DNA of 64,000 nucleotides from Emydura subglobosa. Taxonomy: Eukaryota; Chordata; Testudines; Chelidae. The DNA lies in the NCBI GenBank assembly GCA_007922225.1, contig ML679972.1, positions 39,096,913 through 39,160,912 of the forward strand. Direction: 5' to 3'. The stretch's first letter is position 1; each line of letters starts with the position of its first letter. Below, one piece after another: positions 23,689-34,505 of the stretch. Made by a program: the position numbers and the translations under genes. The notes under the pieces are model-generated. The model searched no databases and was not told the DNA's origin. It was given only the letters and a program-made list of their open reading frames with translations.

Positions 23689-25736
23689 AGGAAATATCGA
23701 TGGTGTTCAACACCTACAACATGGCAGCCAACCTTGGCCCAGTTTCCAGAAGGAAGAGGGAGAAAGGTGCAAATCACGATGGCACAAGCACCTCCCTCTA
23801 TGTTGACCGCCGCAAATCCAAGGTGTGGAACTATTACACCAAGCTGGGAGATGCCTATGTCGAATGCAACGTGTGCAAGAAGCAGCTCTCCTTTCACAAC
23901 AGCACCACCACCATGCGGGAGCACTTAGTGAGGAAGCACAGCATTCGCGACACTTTGCTGTCGCAGCTGAAGGACGACCAGGCGTCCGAGTCTGACTACA
24001 TGGTTCAGGAGAACGTGATAAAGCGGTCCCGGCAGATGACTCCAGAAAACTACCTGTACCATACCGCATCCTGCTCAGAACCAAGGACTGATGTGATCCT
24101 GGAACTGGTGCTTGAGATGATATTTCGTGACCTCCACCCTCTTTCCGTGGTGAAAGACAAGGGCTTTGGCCTCCTCATTGGGTATCTAGAGCCTAGTTTT
24201 ACCCTCCCATCCCCTATTCAACTCTCCAGCATGCTGTGGCATAGATATAATGTGGTGAAGCAGCACCTGGAGCGCTATTTGCAAACAGCGCAGTCCATAG
24301 TCATCTGTGTGGAGTTCTGGGTGTCCCAGCCCAGCCAGACATACTTGACAATCACGGCCAACTTCATCGATGGAGAGTGGCGTCGGGCAAGATGTATCCT
24401 GGAAACCCAGCCGGTGCATGAGGCTAAAAGGGAGGGTGATTTAGGAGAGAAGCTCTACAGCATCCTGACTGAGTTTGGGTTGTCCAACAAGTCCATTTTC
24501 TGTGTGATGCACGACAGCCTGCAGAACACAATGATGAATTCGCAGCAGCTCAAGAGCGTTTATGGCTGGGCCAGCCTGTGCTGTGCTGCCCATGTGCTAC
24601 ACCTGTGCATCAAGGCAGGGCTGGAGGTTGAGCAGGTGCAAGAGGCTCTGACTGCAGCCCGGGGCATTGTGAGCTACTTCCAGCAGGATGCAAAAGCCAC
24701 CTGCTCACTGAACAGCAAGCTGGAAGCGATCAACAAGACCAAGCTGAAGCTGGTGATGGATGTGGGGTCTCGCTGGATAACTACCATTGAGATGTGCGAG
24801 AGCCTTCTGGATCTCAAATGGGCTATCATGTCCTTGCTGGAGGAACATCCCAAAGGGACGCTGGCTGTCCAGATCTTAGCTGACCACCAGTGGAAGCTCT
24901 TGCAGGACCTGGTGCCGGTCATGAGGACGATTAAGATTGCCACATCATTCTTGCGTGAGGAGCAGAACATCTCCATCTCTTCCCTGATGCCTTGCATCCA
25001 TGGTATTGTCGCTGCCATTGGGCACCAGTTGGAAGAGTCCAGTGATGTCATCAAGATGGTGGTAGGCAACATAAGGTCAGAGCTCATGCAGCGCTGGAGC
25101 ATATCGGAGGATGAGAAAGTGCTGGAAAGCCCAGCGATTATTGCATCATTTCTAGACCCACGTTTCAAGGAGATGAGGTTCCTGAGCCCCAGCCTGAGGA
25201 GTGAGCTGCATAAGAGAATCAAAAATATGCTATCGCAGGTCTTCAACCACCAGTCCCCACCTTCTACCCAGTTCTGGGTGCCGAATTCAGATTACAAAGC
25301 AGAGGTAGGAGAAGCAGGGGGCCAGCTGTCTGCTTATAAAGACAGAGGCCCAAGTAGCCAGTCCCAGAGCATGTATGACATCCTTTTGGGGAAAGATCCA
25401 ACGGAGAGTATGCCTGAAATCCATCAGCAACTGGAGAATTACATCGTGGAACCTCTCTGCAAACGCAGCACCAACCCACTAGACTGGTGGAAAACCAACG
25501 AGCACCGCTTCCCTGCTGTGGCGAGATTAGGTAGGCAGTACCTTGCCATACCAGCCACCGTCGTGCTGCCAGACCAGGCCTTTGCTGCCACCGAAAGCAC
25601 CCTAGAACATCGGCGAGCAGTCCTTGCCCCTGAAAATCTAGACCAAATACTGTTCTTGCACCAAAATTTTGATTTTTTAGAATCAATGAGAAACAATAAT
25701 GAGACATGGAGCAGAAATCTGCCCGCCCAGTATTAA
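23689..25736 (+). CDS. ZBED-family protein (domesticated hAT transposase), main exon
   Basis: An uninterrupted 2-kb exon; spliced to 22538-22688 it predicts 732 residues. A BED zinc finger lies at about residues 94-134: KVWNYY, then CNVC (Cys110, Cys113) and HLVRKH (His129, His134). The middle is an RNase H-like hAT transposase fold (CVEFWVSQPSQTYLTI, VMHDSLQNTM, CCAAHVLHLCIKAG). The C-terminus is the hAT dimerisation region (NPLDWWKTNEHRFPAVARLG to LAPENLDQILFLHQNFDFL). The catalytic positions differ from active hAT enzymes: Glu stands where the first Asp normally precedes W (TTDxW-like to CVEFW), and PDQAF replaces the SERxF-type Glu box. Such proteins are usually nuclear DNA-binding regulators. 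Acceptor cttcccacag|AGG at 23688; stop TAA at 25734-25736. The ATG at 23649 is in the intron and is not needed. Which ZBED paralogue this is I cannot tell. Confidence 0.9.
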
Positions 25737-27120
25737 AAGGCTGCTGGGCTGGGGCTGAGTTCAGAGGTGATGTGTAACAGTGTTTAACACTTGCCTGTCT
25801 TTTAGGTGGGATTTTTGAAAGGTGTCTGCCTATGTTCCCATTGAAATTATCCTTTGATGTCAGAGTTAAGCCAATGCTGAGTGTTTTCCAAAATTATCTC
25901 TATACGTACAACACTGTTTTTGTAACCACTTTGTGACATTTTCATCCAACTCAAATATAATGAATACAATTGTGTTGACAACAGTAGTTTGTCCACAACT
26001 ACCATGCTACTTAATCAAGGTTGTAATCTCCTTTGAAAAATTGAGCACCTTTCCCATAGTGCCTCAGTAGGGGATTAGAGAACCCACAGGACATTCATGC
26101 AGTGTGGCAATGCATTCTGGGATGTCCTACCACCCAGAATGTTGGAAAGGAGGAGGGCTGTCTAAATAGCTTACACAGGCATGGTTAAGAAATCCTGTCT
26201 TTGTTGCAAACAAAAGCAAGGTGTGCTGAAGCAATTATAATACAGACATGTTCCAGACTAGACCACTGGGAAGAGAGAAACCCTGTCTTGGTTCTTAAGT
26301 AACTATTATCCATGTTGCATGTGGATTCAAATCACATTTAGAACCAACCATGTCACCTAGGGTCTGATTACATATAGGTGTGATTGCAGCATGTGTAGAA
26401 ATACCCAAGCAAAGTTTGATTTAGCTAGCCTGAATAACAATGGGAGCGATGCCTCAGCAGCATGGGGTTGTACTCAAGTTGCTAGTCTGTGTTCTTGCTG
26501 CTTCCCTGCTACTGTTATTCAAGCTAGCTAGATCCAAGCTTGCTTGGGTCTGTCTACACGTGTGGCGGTCACACCAACAGCAGTACAGACACACCCTAAG
26601 GCTCCCTAAAGCAAGCTTTATTTTGGAAATTACCCAGTTGCAGCAGCACTGTTGGTAACTATGGCAAATGCTAATACAGACACAGCACATGCATTATTGT
26701 GACTGTCTAACCCCAGTGACAGCAGGTTAAGATGTTCACAGGTCTAGATGTTTATCTGCACTAGCATTCCCACCATTGTTACGGGTGGTGGTGTTACACC
26801 TATGGCACTGCAATGGTTGAATACTTCCCAAAAAAGTCTAGTATAGGCAAACTGGTTACAAACTCAGTTAAAATCTGTAGGGCCAGATTGTCAGTATATA
26901 AATCAGGCTGATCTACACCAAGTGAGGATCTGACCTATCATGTAAACACGGTGTAAATTACATATTGGTATGCCAGTTTAAGGGAAATGGAACTGGTATA
27001 ATTTCAGAGCTGAAAGAAAAACCATCACCTCTGAATCGCCCTAGGGCGTGCTCGTAAAATCCTAAAGGATATAAGAATTCTCATTGTAGCAACCTTTTTA
27101 CAAAACAAAGGTTAAATACA
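25737..27120. other. ZBED 3' flank and intergenic DNA
   Basis: AT-rich; the 3' untranslated region should begin here, but no canonical AATAAA appears soon after the stop. The stretch 26370-26600 contains TGTGTAGAAATACCC and GGGTCTGTCTACACG, suggesting a relic of the GGGTMTGTCTACAC terminal-repeat family. No other gene seen. Confidence 0.4.
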
Positions 27121-27522
27121 CTGTAGAAGATCCCCTGTAGGGGGTGGCGCTGGTGTCTGTCCCTCTGCATCAATCTCAGAGGGAAGCCACACCTCCCGGC
27201 GCCTATGCCCTTCAAGGAGTCCAAATTAAGGGGCCGCCTCTGGCCCTCAGTAGGATGAGCCTTGGTTCAGGCCGCTCCTTTGGGAAAATAGTCTCTTGTC
27301 CCACGGGGCGTGCCAGCAGTCTATGGTCCGGCCCTCAGCCAGGGACGGCCGGCAGCAGGAAACAGCCCTCAGCAGGGCAAGGAAGCAGTCTATAGCCTAA
27401 CCTCCCTGGAGGGCAGGCCAGCAAGCAAGCAAACAGTCTCGCGCCCTAGACAAGGCGAGTCAGCAGTCTCTGGCCTGACCCTTCAGTAGGGCAAGCAGGC
27501 AAACCCACACAGGCTCGAGCCC

Positions 27523-27726
27523 TTAGCAGGGTGAGCAGCAGTCTGTGGCTCAGCCCTTAGGCAGGGCAGGGCAGACAAACTCACACAGGCTCAAGCCCTT
27601 AGCAGGGTGAGCAGTAGTCTATGGCCCAGCCCTTAAGCAGGGCAGGGCAGACAAACTCACACAGGCTTGAGCACTTAGCAGGGTGAGCAGCAGTCTATGG
27701 CCCAGCCCTTAGGCAGGGCAGGGCAG
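27523..27726. repeat. 76-bp tandem repeat, about 2.7 units
   Basis: Units 27523-27598 and 27599-27674, with a partial third from 27675. Each begins TTAGCAGGGTGAGCAG and carries GCAGGGCAGGGCAGA and AAACTCACACAGGCT. The preceding 130 bp holds looser variants of the same phrases. Confidence 0.88.
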
Positions 27727-28093
27727 AAGGACAGCGGTTTCTAGCACTCAACGGACATCCACCCCAGGTCGGGGTGAGAGAAGGAGGGAGGGGGATGCAG
27801 GTGCACCCGTCTCCACTGTGTCCCAGCCCAGGGCCCTGTCAGTGACAGGGTATCCCGTCACTGGGTCAGCGGGGCTCCGGCCGAAACGCGCTGACTCACA
27901 GTGAGTGTCAGCTCAGCCGCACCATAGTCGGCTTCCCTGGGCTTCTTCCTCCCACCCTCTCCCTAGAGTACCTGGGGCTAGTTGTCTCTCTCTGGGTTGC
28001 TGGGATAGAAGGTGTGCGGGAGTCCCACGAGTCCCTCACCGTCAATCGGCAGCAGGTCTGGAAACTGTGCAGGCTCCTCTGTGGAGGGCAGTT

Positions 28094-28201
28094 CCTCTAA
28101 GTCCTCAGGCCCCCAGGCAGTAGGCAGCTCCTGCAGGTTCTCAGGATCCCAGGCAGTAGGCAGTGCCGGCAGGTTCTCAGGGTCCCCGGCAGTAGGCGGC
28201 T
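28094..28201. repeat. 36-bp coding minisatellite, three units
   Basis: Units at 28094-28129, 28130-28165 and 28166-28201 share CTCAGG, CAGGCAGTAGGC and neighbouring bases. As the period is a multiple of three, the minus-strand frame stays open and yields 12-residue repeats with LPTAW, DPEN and similar phrases. Confidence 0.85.
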
Positions 28202-28742
28202 CGGGCAGTCCTTCCTCCGGGTCATATGGTTCAGGCAGCTCCTCCGGATCCGCAGGGCCCCACACCGTGAGTAGATCTGGCAGCGTCTCCTCTGGGTGGA
28301 TGTTAGGCGCGGTCCTAAGCTTGAGCACCAAGGGAGAGGCGTCTTTCTCCCCTGGCCGCTGGCTCCTGACTGAGCGAGCAGGCCTGGCTTTTAAAGGCCT
28401 AGCCCCACCTACCTGCTTCTGGTCAGGTTTTGTCTTTCCCGGTTCCAACCCCCAGTGGGGGTTTGGCTCTCCCTCTGTGTCAATCTCAGATGGAGGTCAC
28501 ACCTCCTGGCTACATACATTAATATATGTAAATGTTAAAGACTATTCAGCACTGCTGCATGGATCTACTACTACATAGTAAAAAGCTGTGAGTTTTTATG
28601 AAATAGGTCACTGTCCACTGTTTTGAGAAGTTATTTCAGTTGCAATGATGTTAAAAGCTTCAGTCCTCAGCACTACTCTCCTCTTCACTAACAGGCTGTT
28701 CCTGATAAGAGAGAGAAGCAGATGGAAGTTGTTCACCTAGAG

Positions 28743-28937
28743 CAGCGGTTCCTAACCTGTGGTCTGTGGACCCCTGGTGGTCCACGAGGCTACCATAGGG
28801 GGTCCGCAGAAAATAAAAATAATAACATCTTCACCAAGGAAATGTACAATTTCAAATAAAACTAGAAGCGTGGTAGTCCGTGAAATGTTTGGAGGTTGAA
28901 AAGGGATCCATAAATGCGAGAAGGTTGGGAACCGCTG
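28743..28937. mobile_element. Non-autonomous hAT element 5
   Basis: Starts CAGCGGTTCCTAACCTGTGG and ends AAGGTTGGGAACCGCTG. Target duplication ACCTAGAG (28735-28742) and ACCTAGAA (28938-28945), one mismatch. 195 bp long. Confidence 0.92.
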
Positions 28938-29144
28938 ACCTAGAATCCTTAACACGTCATCCAATGGGTCAATAGACCGGAATATAGATCCTGTCTGTTG
29001 CCAGTCTTCAGAGTGTATGTATGGCTTGTTTGGGAGGAGGGATAGCAGAAAATTTCCCAGAAGTTCCACATAAAGGGACAGAGACTCAGCTGGTACAATA
29101 AATCATCAGAGCTGTTCTGATTTACACCAGCTGATGACCTAGCC

Positions 29145-29463
29145 CAGGGGTGGCCAACCAGTCAGAGACGAAGAGCCAAAAAATAGGTATTGATAATGCT
29201 AAGAGCCACATTTTCCTTACCCTCCGCCGACAATTCATGCTGATTCCTCATTTTCCTGGGCAGCTTGTCAGTTTCACGTCTCAATTGACAAGCTCCCCTC
29301 CTCCCTTGCTCCCCTCCCCTGACAATTGGCACTGATAGGTCAATTTCAGGGGCAGCTTGTAAATTTAATTTTCCTCTCCAAGGCTGCTTGTCAATTTCAG
29401 AGCAAAGAGCCCAAATAGCAAAGAGCCGCATGCGGCTCGCGAGCCGCGGGTTGGCCACCCCTG
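29145..29463. mobile_element. Non-autonomous hAT element 6
   Basis: Starts CAGGGGTGGCCAACCAGT and ends GGGTTGGCCACCCCTG, near-perfect inverted ends. Perfect 8-bp target duplication ACCTAGCC (29137-29144 and 29464-29471). Confidence 0.94.
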
Positions 29464-29599
29464 ACCTAGCCCATAAACTTGATTCTTCACTCTCACACAC
29501 CAGTTTTAAAGCCATGTAACTCTCTGTCTTCAGTGGAGATACTCCTGACTTACACTGGTCTAAGTGGCTGAAGAATCGGATCATAGTAATTTTGAGGCC

Positions 29600-29860
29600 C
29601 TGCTAAAAATACAAAAGTTGCATTAGTTTAACTAAAAACGGATTTTAAACTGATGCAAGCCCTTGTGTGGACAGTCTTTAATTGTGTTTAAAGTGATTTA
29701 TATCCATTTAACTTGCGTTGGTAAACTTACAGGCACAAGCCAAATCAATACAACCAGTTTTAAACCAGTACAAGTGTGTCTACTGGAGTTTGCACATGTT
29801 TTAACTAAACTGTTTTTTAATCTTTTTTAGTTAAACTTCTGTGTGCAGACAAGGTTGAGG
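29600..29860. repeat. Possible decayed MITE with AAACTG/CAGTTT phrases
   Basis: Repeated TTTAACTAAA and AAACCAGT-like phrases (for example near 29625-29665, 29755-29775 and 29800-29840) also occur near 9845-10005. They suggest a shared old element, but no clean ends are visible. Confidence 0.3.
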
Positions 29861-29952
29861 GTTTCAAAGTGAAGAGCACATTGAGATGAATGGAGGCAGG
29901 TCATGCCAATGCATTGTTTGAGGCCTTCTGTTTGCACTCACAGAAGACATAG

Positions 29953-30142
29953 TTCCAGAGGAGTAGCCATGTTAGTCTGTATACAGCAAAAACAGCGAGA
30001 GTCCTGTAGCACCTTAAAGACTAACAAATTTCTGCGGGCAAATTTCTGCATGCATCTGATGACATGGGCTGCAGCCCACGAAAGCTTATGCCCGCAGAAA
30101 TTTGTTAGTCTTTAAGGTGCTACAGGACTCTCATTGTTTTCT
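29953..30142 (+). mobile_element. Fold-back SINE-like element, copy B
   Basis: Begins TTCCAGAGGAGTAGCCATG then TTAGTCTGTATACAGC like copy A. Arm 1 runs GAGAGTCCTGTAGCACC... to TTTCTGCGGGCA; arm 2 (TGCCCGCAGAAATTT onward) is its exact reverse complement over about 43 bp. The loop carries GGGCTGCAGCCCACGAAAGC. The flanks share CAGAAGACA (29941-29949 and 30143-30151). Confidence 0.85.
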
Positions 30143-30151
30143 CAGAAGACA

Positions 30152-31523
30152 GCTGGTCATAATTTAAGGGTTTCCTTTGCAGTCATAAGGCTAGAAAGCT
30201 TTCTTTCATCTTTAAGCTTTTTTTAAAATAAAACCTTAAATTCTGCAGAAGCTAATGGGCAAACTTCCAGGCGAATTGTCCTACTTGCCATGGTTGAGTA
30301 TGTTTGTCAAGTCCTTGACCTGAACATTGCTGCTGTTAGTAAGAGGCTCTACAAGAATATTTTGATTAGTGTGAGGAAGTATTTCATCATCCAGCCTTGA
30401 AAAATAGACATGAAATATCCACCAACAAAATTTATTTGCCAGTCCTTACACAGTGATGGTAGTGGTTGGGGGGGTAACCCTATTATATTTTACTCACTGT
30501 CCAAGCAAAAGAAAAATAACAACTCAACTTTGCAGTTTTGTAAGATTGTATTGCTTATGCAAACAAAGTGATAGACAAAACTGGTGCAATAATTTATGAC
30601 CAGCTATGGTGCTTTAAAATATTCTCAGATATTAACAGTGGAACTGTTAGACAGCTGATAAGATTTATGACAGATCAAACAGACCTTCAGTTCCATTTCT
30701 GGATCTTCTGTGGCTCTCATCCCTGTAGTATCTGAGCGTCTTCCAGTGATAAAATAAACAAGTGACTGATATGTCGTGTGGTTCTCACTCCATTCCTCTC
30801 CCCTGAGGAAAACTGCATGTGACTAAAAATAAAAGGAAGAAAGGCTGATGTGCTTGCTATATGTTGTTATTTGTGATGGCCAGATTGAAGGAGTGAGGTT
30901 TGCATTTGGATCGGAAAGTGGTGAGGTCTGAAGTAGCTGAGTTCCTGTGGCAGCAAATTCCACAGCCGTGCATTAGCCCTGAGAATGTTCTGTCTCCTGC
31001 ACAAATGAGCTTCATCCTTCCAGTAGACAATTCCAGAGTTCCGAAGGAGCAGAATGATCAGCTGTACTGACCTATTCTTCAGTTTTAATAGTTTAAGCTG
31101 CTAAAAAAAATCCCTTGGTATCACAGCCGATATGAAGATAACTGGAGGAAAAAAACAAAATTCTGCTACGACTGGATCCGTTGTGCAATTAAAAAAAAAC
31201 AAAAAACCCTGCTCCATAACTTGCAGTTTCCAATGAACTAAAATGCTTAGTTTACTCAAGGGAATGTAAGACCTGCAAATTTGTTATTCCCACAGAGGAT
31301 GTTGGCTGCATGAAGTCCTTTTGTTTTAATTTAGCATTCACTCTGCCTGAGAGAAGCCAGGCTTTTTATTGAACTCCAAACCATGTTAGTTTGTCCTTTA
31401 CCCAGCCTCACTCACCTGGCCTGTCACACTGGCCTGTAAAGCACTTTGAGATCCAAGCAGCTACAATAATCTCACTTACCAAATGACTGTATGAAGCTGG
31501 CACAGCATATATTTAGACACACA
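30152..31523. other. Intergenic stretch, no gene seen
   Basis: AT-rich with no domain or splice pattern. A short phrase GTAAAGCACTTTGAGATCC near 31437 matches the tail common to old CORE-SINEs. Confidence 0.4.
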
Positions 31524-31950
31524 GATTCATAGATTCCAAGACCAGAAGAGGCCATTGTGATCAGCTAGTCTGATCTGCAGAACACAGGCCATAGAACTTC
31601 CCCAAAATAATTCCTAGAGAAGATCTTTTAGAAAAACATCTAATTTTGTTTTTAAAATTGTCAGTGATGGAGAATCCACTATGACCGTTGGTAAATTGTT
31701 CCACTGGTTAATTACACTCACTGTTAAAAATGTACACCTTATTTCTAGTCTGAGTTGTCAAGCTTCAACTTTCAGCCATTGGATTGTGTTATGCTTTTCT
31801 CTCCTAGATTGAAGAGCCCATTATTAAATATTTGTTCCCCACCTAGGTAATCACAGATTGCAATCAAGTCACCCTGTAATCTTCTCTTTAAGTTAAATGG
31901 GACTGATTCTTTCAAGTCTAATGTCAATACAACATGCTCTGTTTTGCTCC
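31524..31950 (-). mobile_element. CR1/L3 LINE 3' fragment
   Basis: CACAGATTCATAGATTCCAA, GGCCATTGTGATCAGCTAGT, GTGATGGAGAATCCACTATG, AATTGTTCCACTGGTTAATT and AATCTTCTCTTTAAG are the L3/CR1 3' landmarks, minus orientation. Confidence 0.82.
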
Positions 31951-32898
31951 ACCAAACTTGGTATAACTAGTTTTGCTTTTGTTTTTTGAAATAACCATTA
32001 AAAGCAGTATAAGAACTTTTACAACAATAACTCAAGAACCCAATTTAATAAGCTGTGCAGTGAGCACATACAAAAGAACAATACACAGATCATCATAGTA
32101 CTACATATTAAATCTGAAATGCAGGGCATGACCATTATATTTCAGCAAAAAGGATATTAAATACAATGGCAATTCCTCATTGATTTTCCTATTCTGACCT
32201 TTTCTAACAACAGCAACTGAACCCATAAACTGATGATAAGAAACAAGAGCCATCCACATCCAACTTTTATTTTTAAATGGTGGCAAAAAGGCTTTTTTTT
32301 TTTTTTTTTAAATTAAACTAAAGAAGTGCAGAACCACTTGTATTTGTACAACAGCTATTTTACAGTCATTAACAACTATGTATTGTTTTCAACCATGCAT
32401 AATTGTAATTTAATGCCAGGCATGCATACTTAATTTAACACCCACATCCTTGCTGTGTTAATGTAAGCAAAAAGCATTTAATGCCTTAATGTTTCTTTTC
32501 AGTCACACTTGACACCAGGAATGTTATATTGATGCTAACTGCTAAAATCATCTGAATAGGCTTTGGCACCTGACCGTATACAAACAGTTACAACTCTCCT
32601 TCCAGAACCTTCACATGGAGGTTCCTTTCTGGCCTCATCAGGTGCTTCTGCATTAAGAAAAATTGTGAGTGTTCTTCTGCAGTGCCAGCAATGATATAAG
32701 CTGAAGTGTGGGCTGGGCACACTGTCATGGCAGCTAACCCTGCTCAGAGCTGATCAGCAGCTGATCAGGTGCTGAAAACATTTACATATTTTCCAAGTGT
32801 AGACAAGGCTACCACCGATACCCTGAAATTGCAGTTTCCCAGTTACCATTGGAGAAGGTCAACGTCTGAGTTTGTTTCTTTCATCTTTGGCTCATTTT
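31951..32898 (-). other. Probable ZNF541 3' untranslated region and downstream flank
   Basis: Directly downstream of the ZNF541 stop codon on the minus strand. A minus-strand AATAAA (tttatt near 32267) could serve as the polyadenylation signal, giving a 3' UTR of roughly 0.65 kb; this is a guess. The open frame at 32535-32720 has no recognised domain. Confidence 0.4.
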
Positions 32899-33001
32899 TT
32901 AGTGTTTTATGGGCCACTTAATCTTTATCAGTGGATCCTTCGACTCCTGCTGGCGGTGGCATTTCATGTGAGCATTCCGACTTTTTATCTTGTCGAATAC
33001 C
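32899..33001 (-). CDS. ZNF541: ZNF541, last coding exon (C2H2 finger end)
   Basis: Reads VFDKIKSRNAHMKCHRQQE, then SKDPLIKIKWPIKH and a TAA stop at 32899-32901. With CKECER from the exon at 34064 this completes a classical C2H2 finger (C-x2-C-x12-H-x3-H). The acceptor is acttgtag|GGTA; the first base G completes Arg split by the intron. The tail after the finger is short: 18 residues after the last His. The finger and the KWP motif are shared by the ZNF541/TRERF1/MIDEAS group, and synteny beside NAPA points to ZNF541. Confidence 0.9.
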
Positions 33002-34063
33002 CTACAAGTAGACAGAAAACAAGGGTCAGTTGTTAGTTTTTTTAACGAAGCTAAACAGTAATGGGAGTCACGCACAAAACCTTTCTCTAGGTAATAAGCA
33101 GAACAGACGTCATTTATTTTTCCCCTTAATTTTTAGGTGTGCAGTGCACATGGAAATGAGGGACCAACATATGGTGATGTAGGTTAGTACTATGGAAGCT
33201 TCCCCATGCAGCTCTGCAATTGCACCTCAGTCCTGACCTATAGCATACTTGGTATTCTCCTCCCACAACCAGCTCTGCCAATGCATCTCAGTCCTTAGCT
33301 ATTATACTTTCTCTTCCCTTCCAGTCCAGTTCCCACATCTCCTAAACAGGACCTACAGGTAATGTTGCATTGTGGTAAATGATGCTTTTGTTTTGTGAAA
33401 ACAGGCATCGAATTAGACCTACCAGGAACGGGAAATGATCATGGATGTGTTGGCAACAGCCAAAGGACCTGTTTCATTTTAGTCATATGATTCTCCCACA
33501 AAATCAATGGCAGCCGTGGAGCTAAGCTCCCGACATCTCTTTGAAAATGTAAGGGTTAGTCTGCAGATGAAACCGGCCATGAATCTACAGCTTTAGGGTT
33601 CAATAATTTAAAGGGACACAAGCAACTTTTTTTTTAAAGTTTTTGTCTGAGATCATTTTGCCTTTTAAAGTAGAATAACACTTAACATTACAATATGAAA
33701 GAGATTAGAAAAAGAATACATTTTCCTCTATTTTCCCCCTTTTTTTTTACTTTGTGCACAATCAGTTTTATTGTTTCACTTTTGCCAATTTCCCCTTTGT
33801 GTGGATCTTTCATGCTGAAATGGGGAAGAAAAAACTATTTTAAACTACTTTTAAAAAGTTATATGTGGTTGTAAAATCACACAAATTGGCAAGGGCACTC
33901 AGAGAGAGGTGCACCATGCATTTAACTAATTTTTTAAGAAGTAATTAGATTTTAAAGTAAATGGTGTTCCTTAAATTAAGAATTCTTTATTTATAAATAC
34001 AAACTGAAATAAGCAGAGATGTAGAAATCACTGAACAAACCAAGATTAATAATAAAGCCATAC
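33002..34063. other. Last ZNF541 intron
   Basis: 1,062-bp intron joining the two halves of the C2H2 finger. Contains T-rich and A-rich runs; no transposon recognised. Confidence 0.6.
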
Positions 34064-34245
34064 CTTTCACACTCTTTACATGGAAATGCACCCTGACAGT
34101 CTGTGTTCTCAGGTTGGTCTGGAGTTTCCCTCTGACTGCAGGCTGGATTGTATGTCTTGTGTGATGCTTTTTTGTAATTCTCTGACTTTATCTTCATGTC
34201 TTGTTTAGGCAGATAACCATGCCTTTTCTTTGGGCTGCATGCAAT
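34064..34245 (-). CDS. ZNF541: ZNF541, penultimate exon
   Basis: 182 bp, entering in phase 0 and leaving in phase 2. It reads IACSPKKRHGYLPKQDMKIK, a Lys/Ser-rich linker, then GAFPCKECE, which is the first Cys pair of the C-terminal C2H2 finger. Acceptor gatttgcag|ATT, donor GAAAG|gtatgg. The linker diverges from mammals while the finger is conserved, as usual for this family. The intron before it is about 11.6 kb and contains the long DIRS element. Confidence 0.88.
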
Positions 34246-34505
34246 CTGCAAATCATGAAATACTTGTTAAAATAGCATTCTTTCCCCCTCTTCAGAAAGG
34301 TTTGTATTGTTGTGGTTGGACAGTTAAAAGAAACTGAAGTAAAGAAAATTAACTCTAAACTTTTTAAAAACCACATGCGTGTGCCCACACATATGCACAC
34401 ACACACATACTACGATACAGTCCAACCTCTCTCAGATCCTGATTCAGGAAAGCACTTAAGTGTATACTTAAGACTCACTGAAGTCAACAGGAAAATGTAT
34501 CCATG

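Larger units (their letters stand above)
27124..28515. repeat. Composite repeat with nested minisatellites and acidic repeat ORF
   Basis: A GC-rich block set in AT-rich DNA. Its two ends carry a 40-bp direct repeat (27161-27200 and 28471-28510, about 34 of 40 identical, sharing CAATCTCAGA and CACACCTCC). Inside are a 76-bp tandem array and a 36-bp tandem array (separate entries). The minus strand has an open frame from 28448 to 27978 (156 aa) with acidic, Pro-rich 12-residue repeats. The block looks like an LTR-type or satellite-like dispersed element rather than a host gene, but I cannot name the family. Confidence 0.6.

Noticed and set aside
27523..27726. Possible CRISPR-like array
   Set aside because: Units are contiguous tandem repeats without unique spacers, in a vertebrate genome.
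27978..28448. 156-aa acidic repeat frame as a host gene
   Set aside because: It is largely produced by a 36-bp minisatellite within a repeat-like block; no start context, splice sites or family match.
28012..28578. 188-aa Ser/Gly-rich plus-strand frame
   Set aside because: Complement of the same minisatellite; composition bias only.
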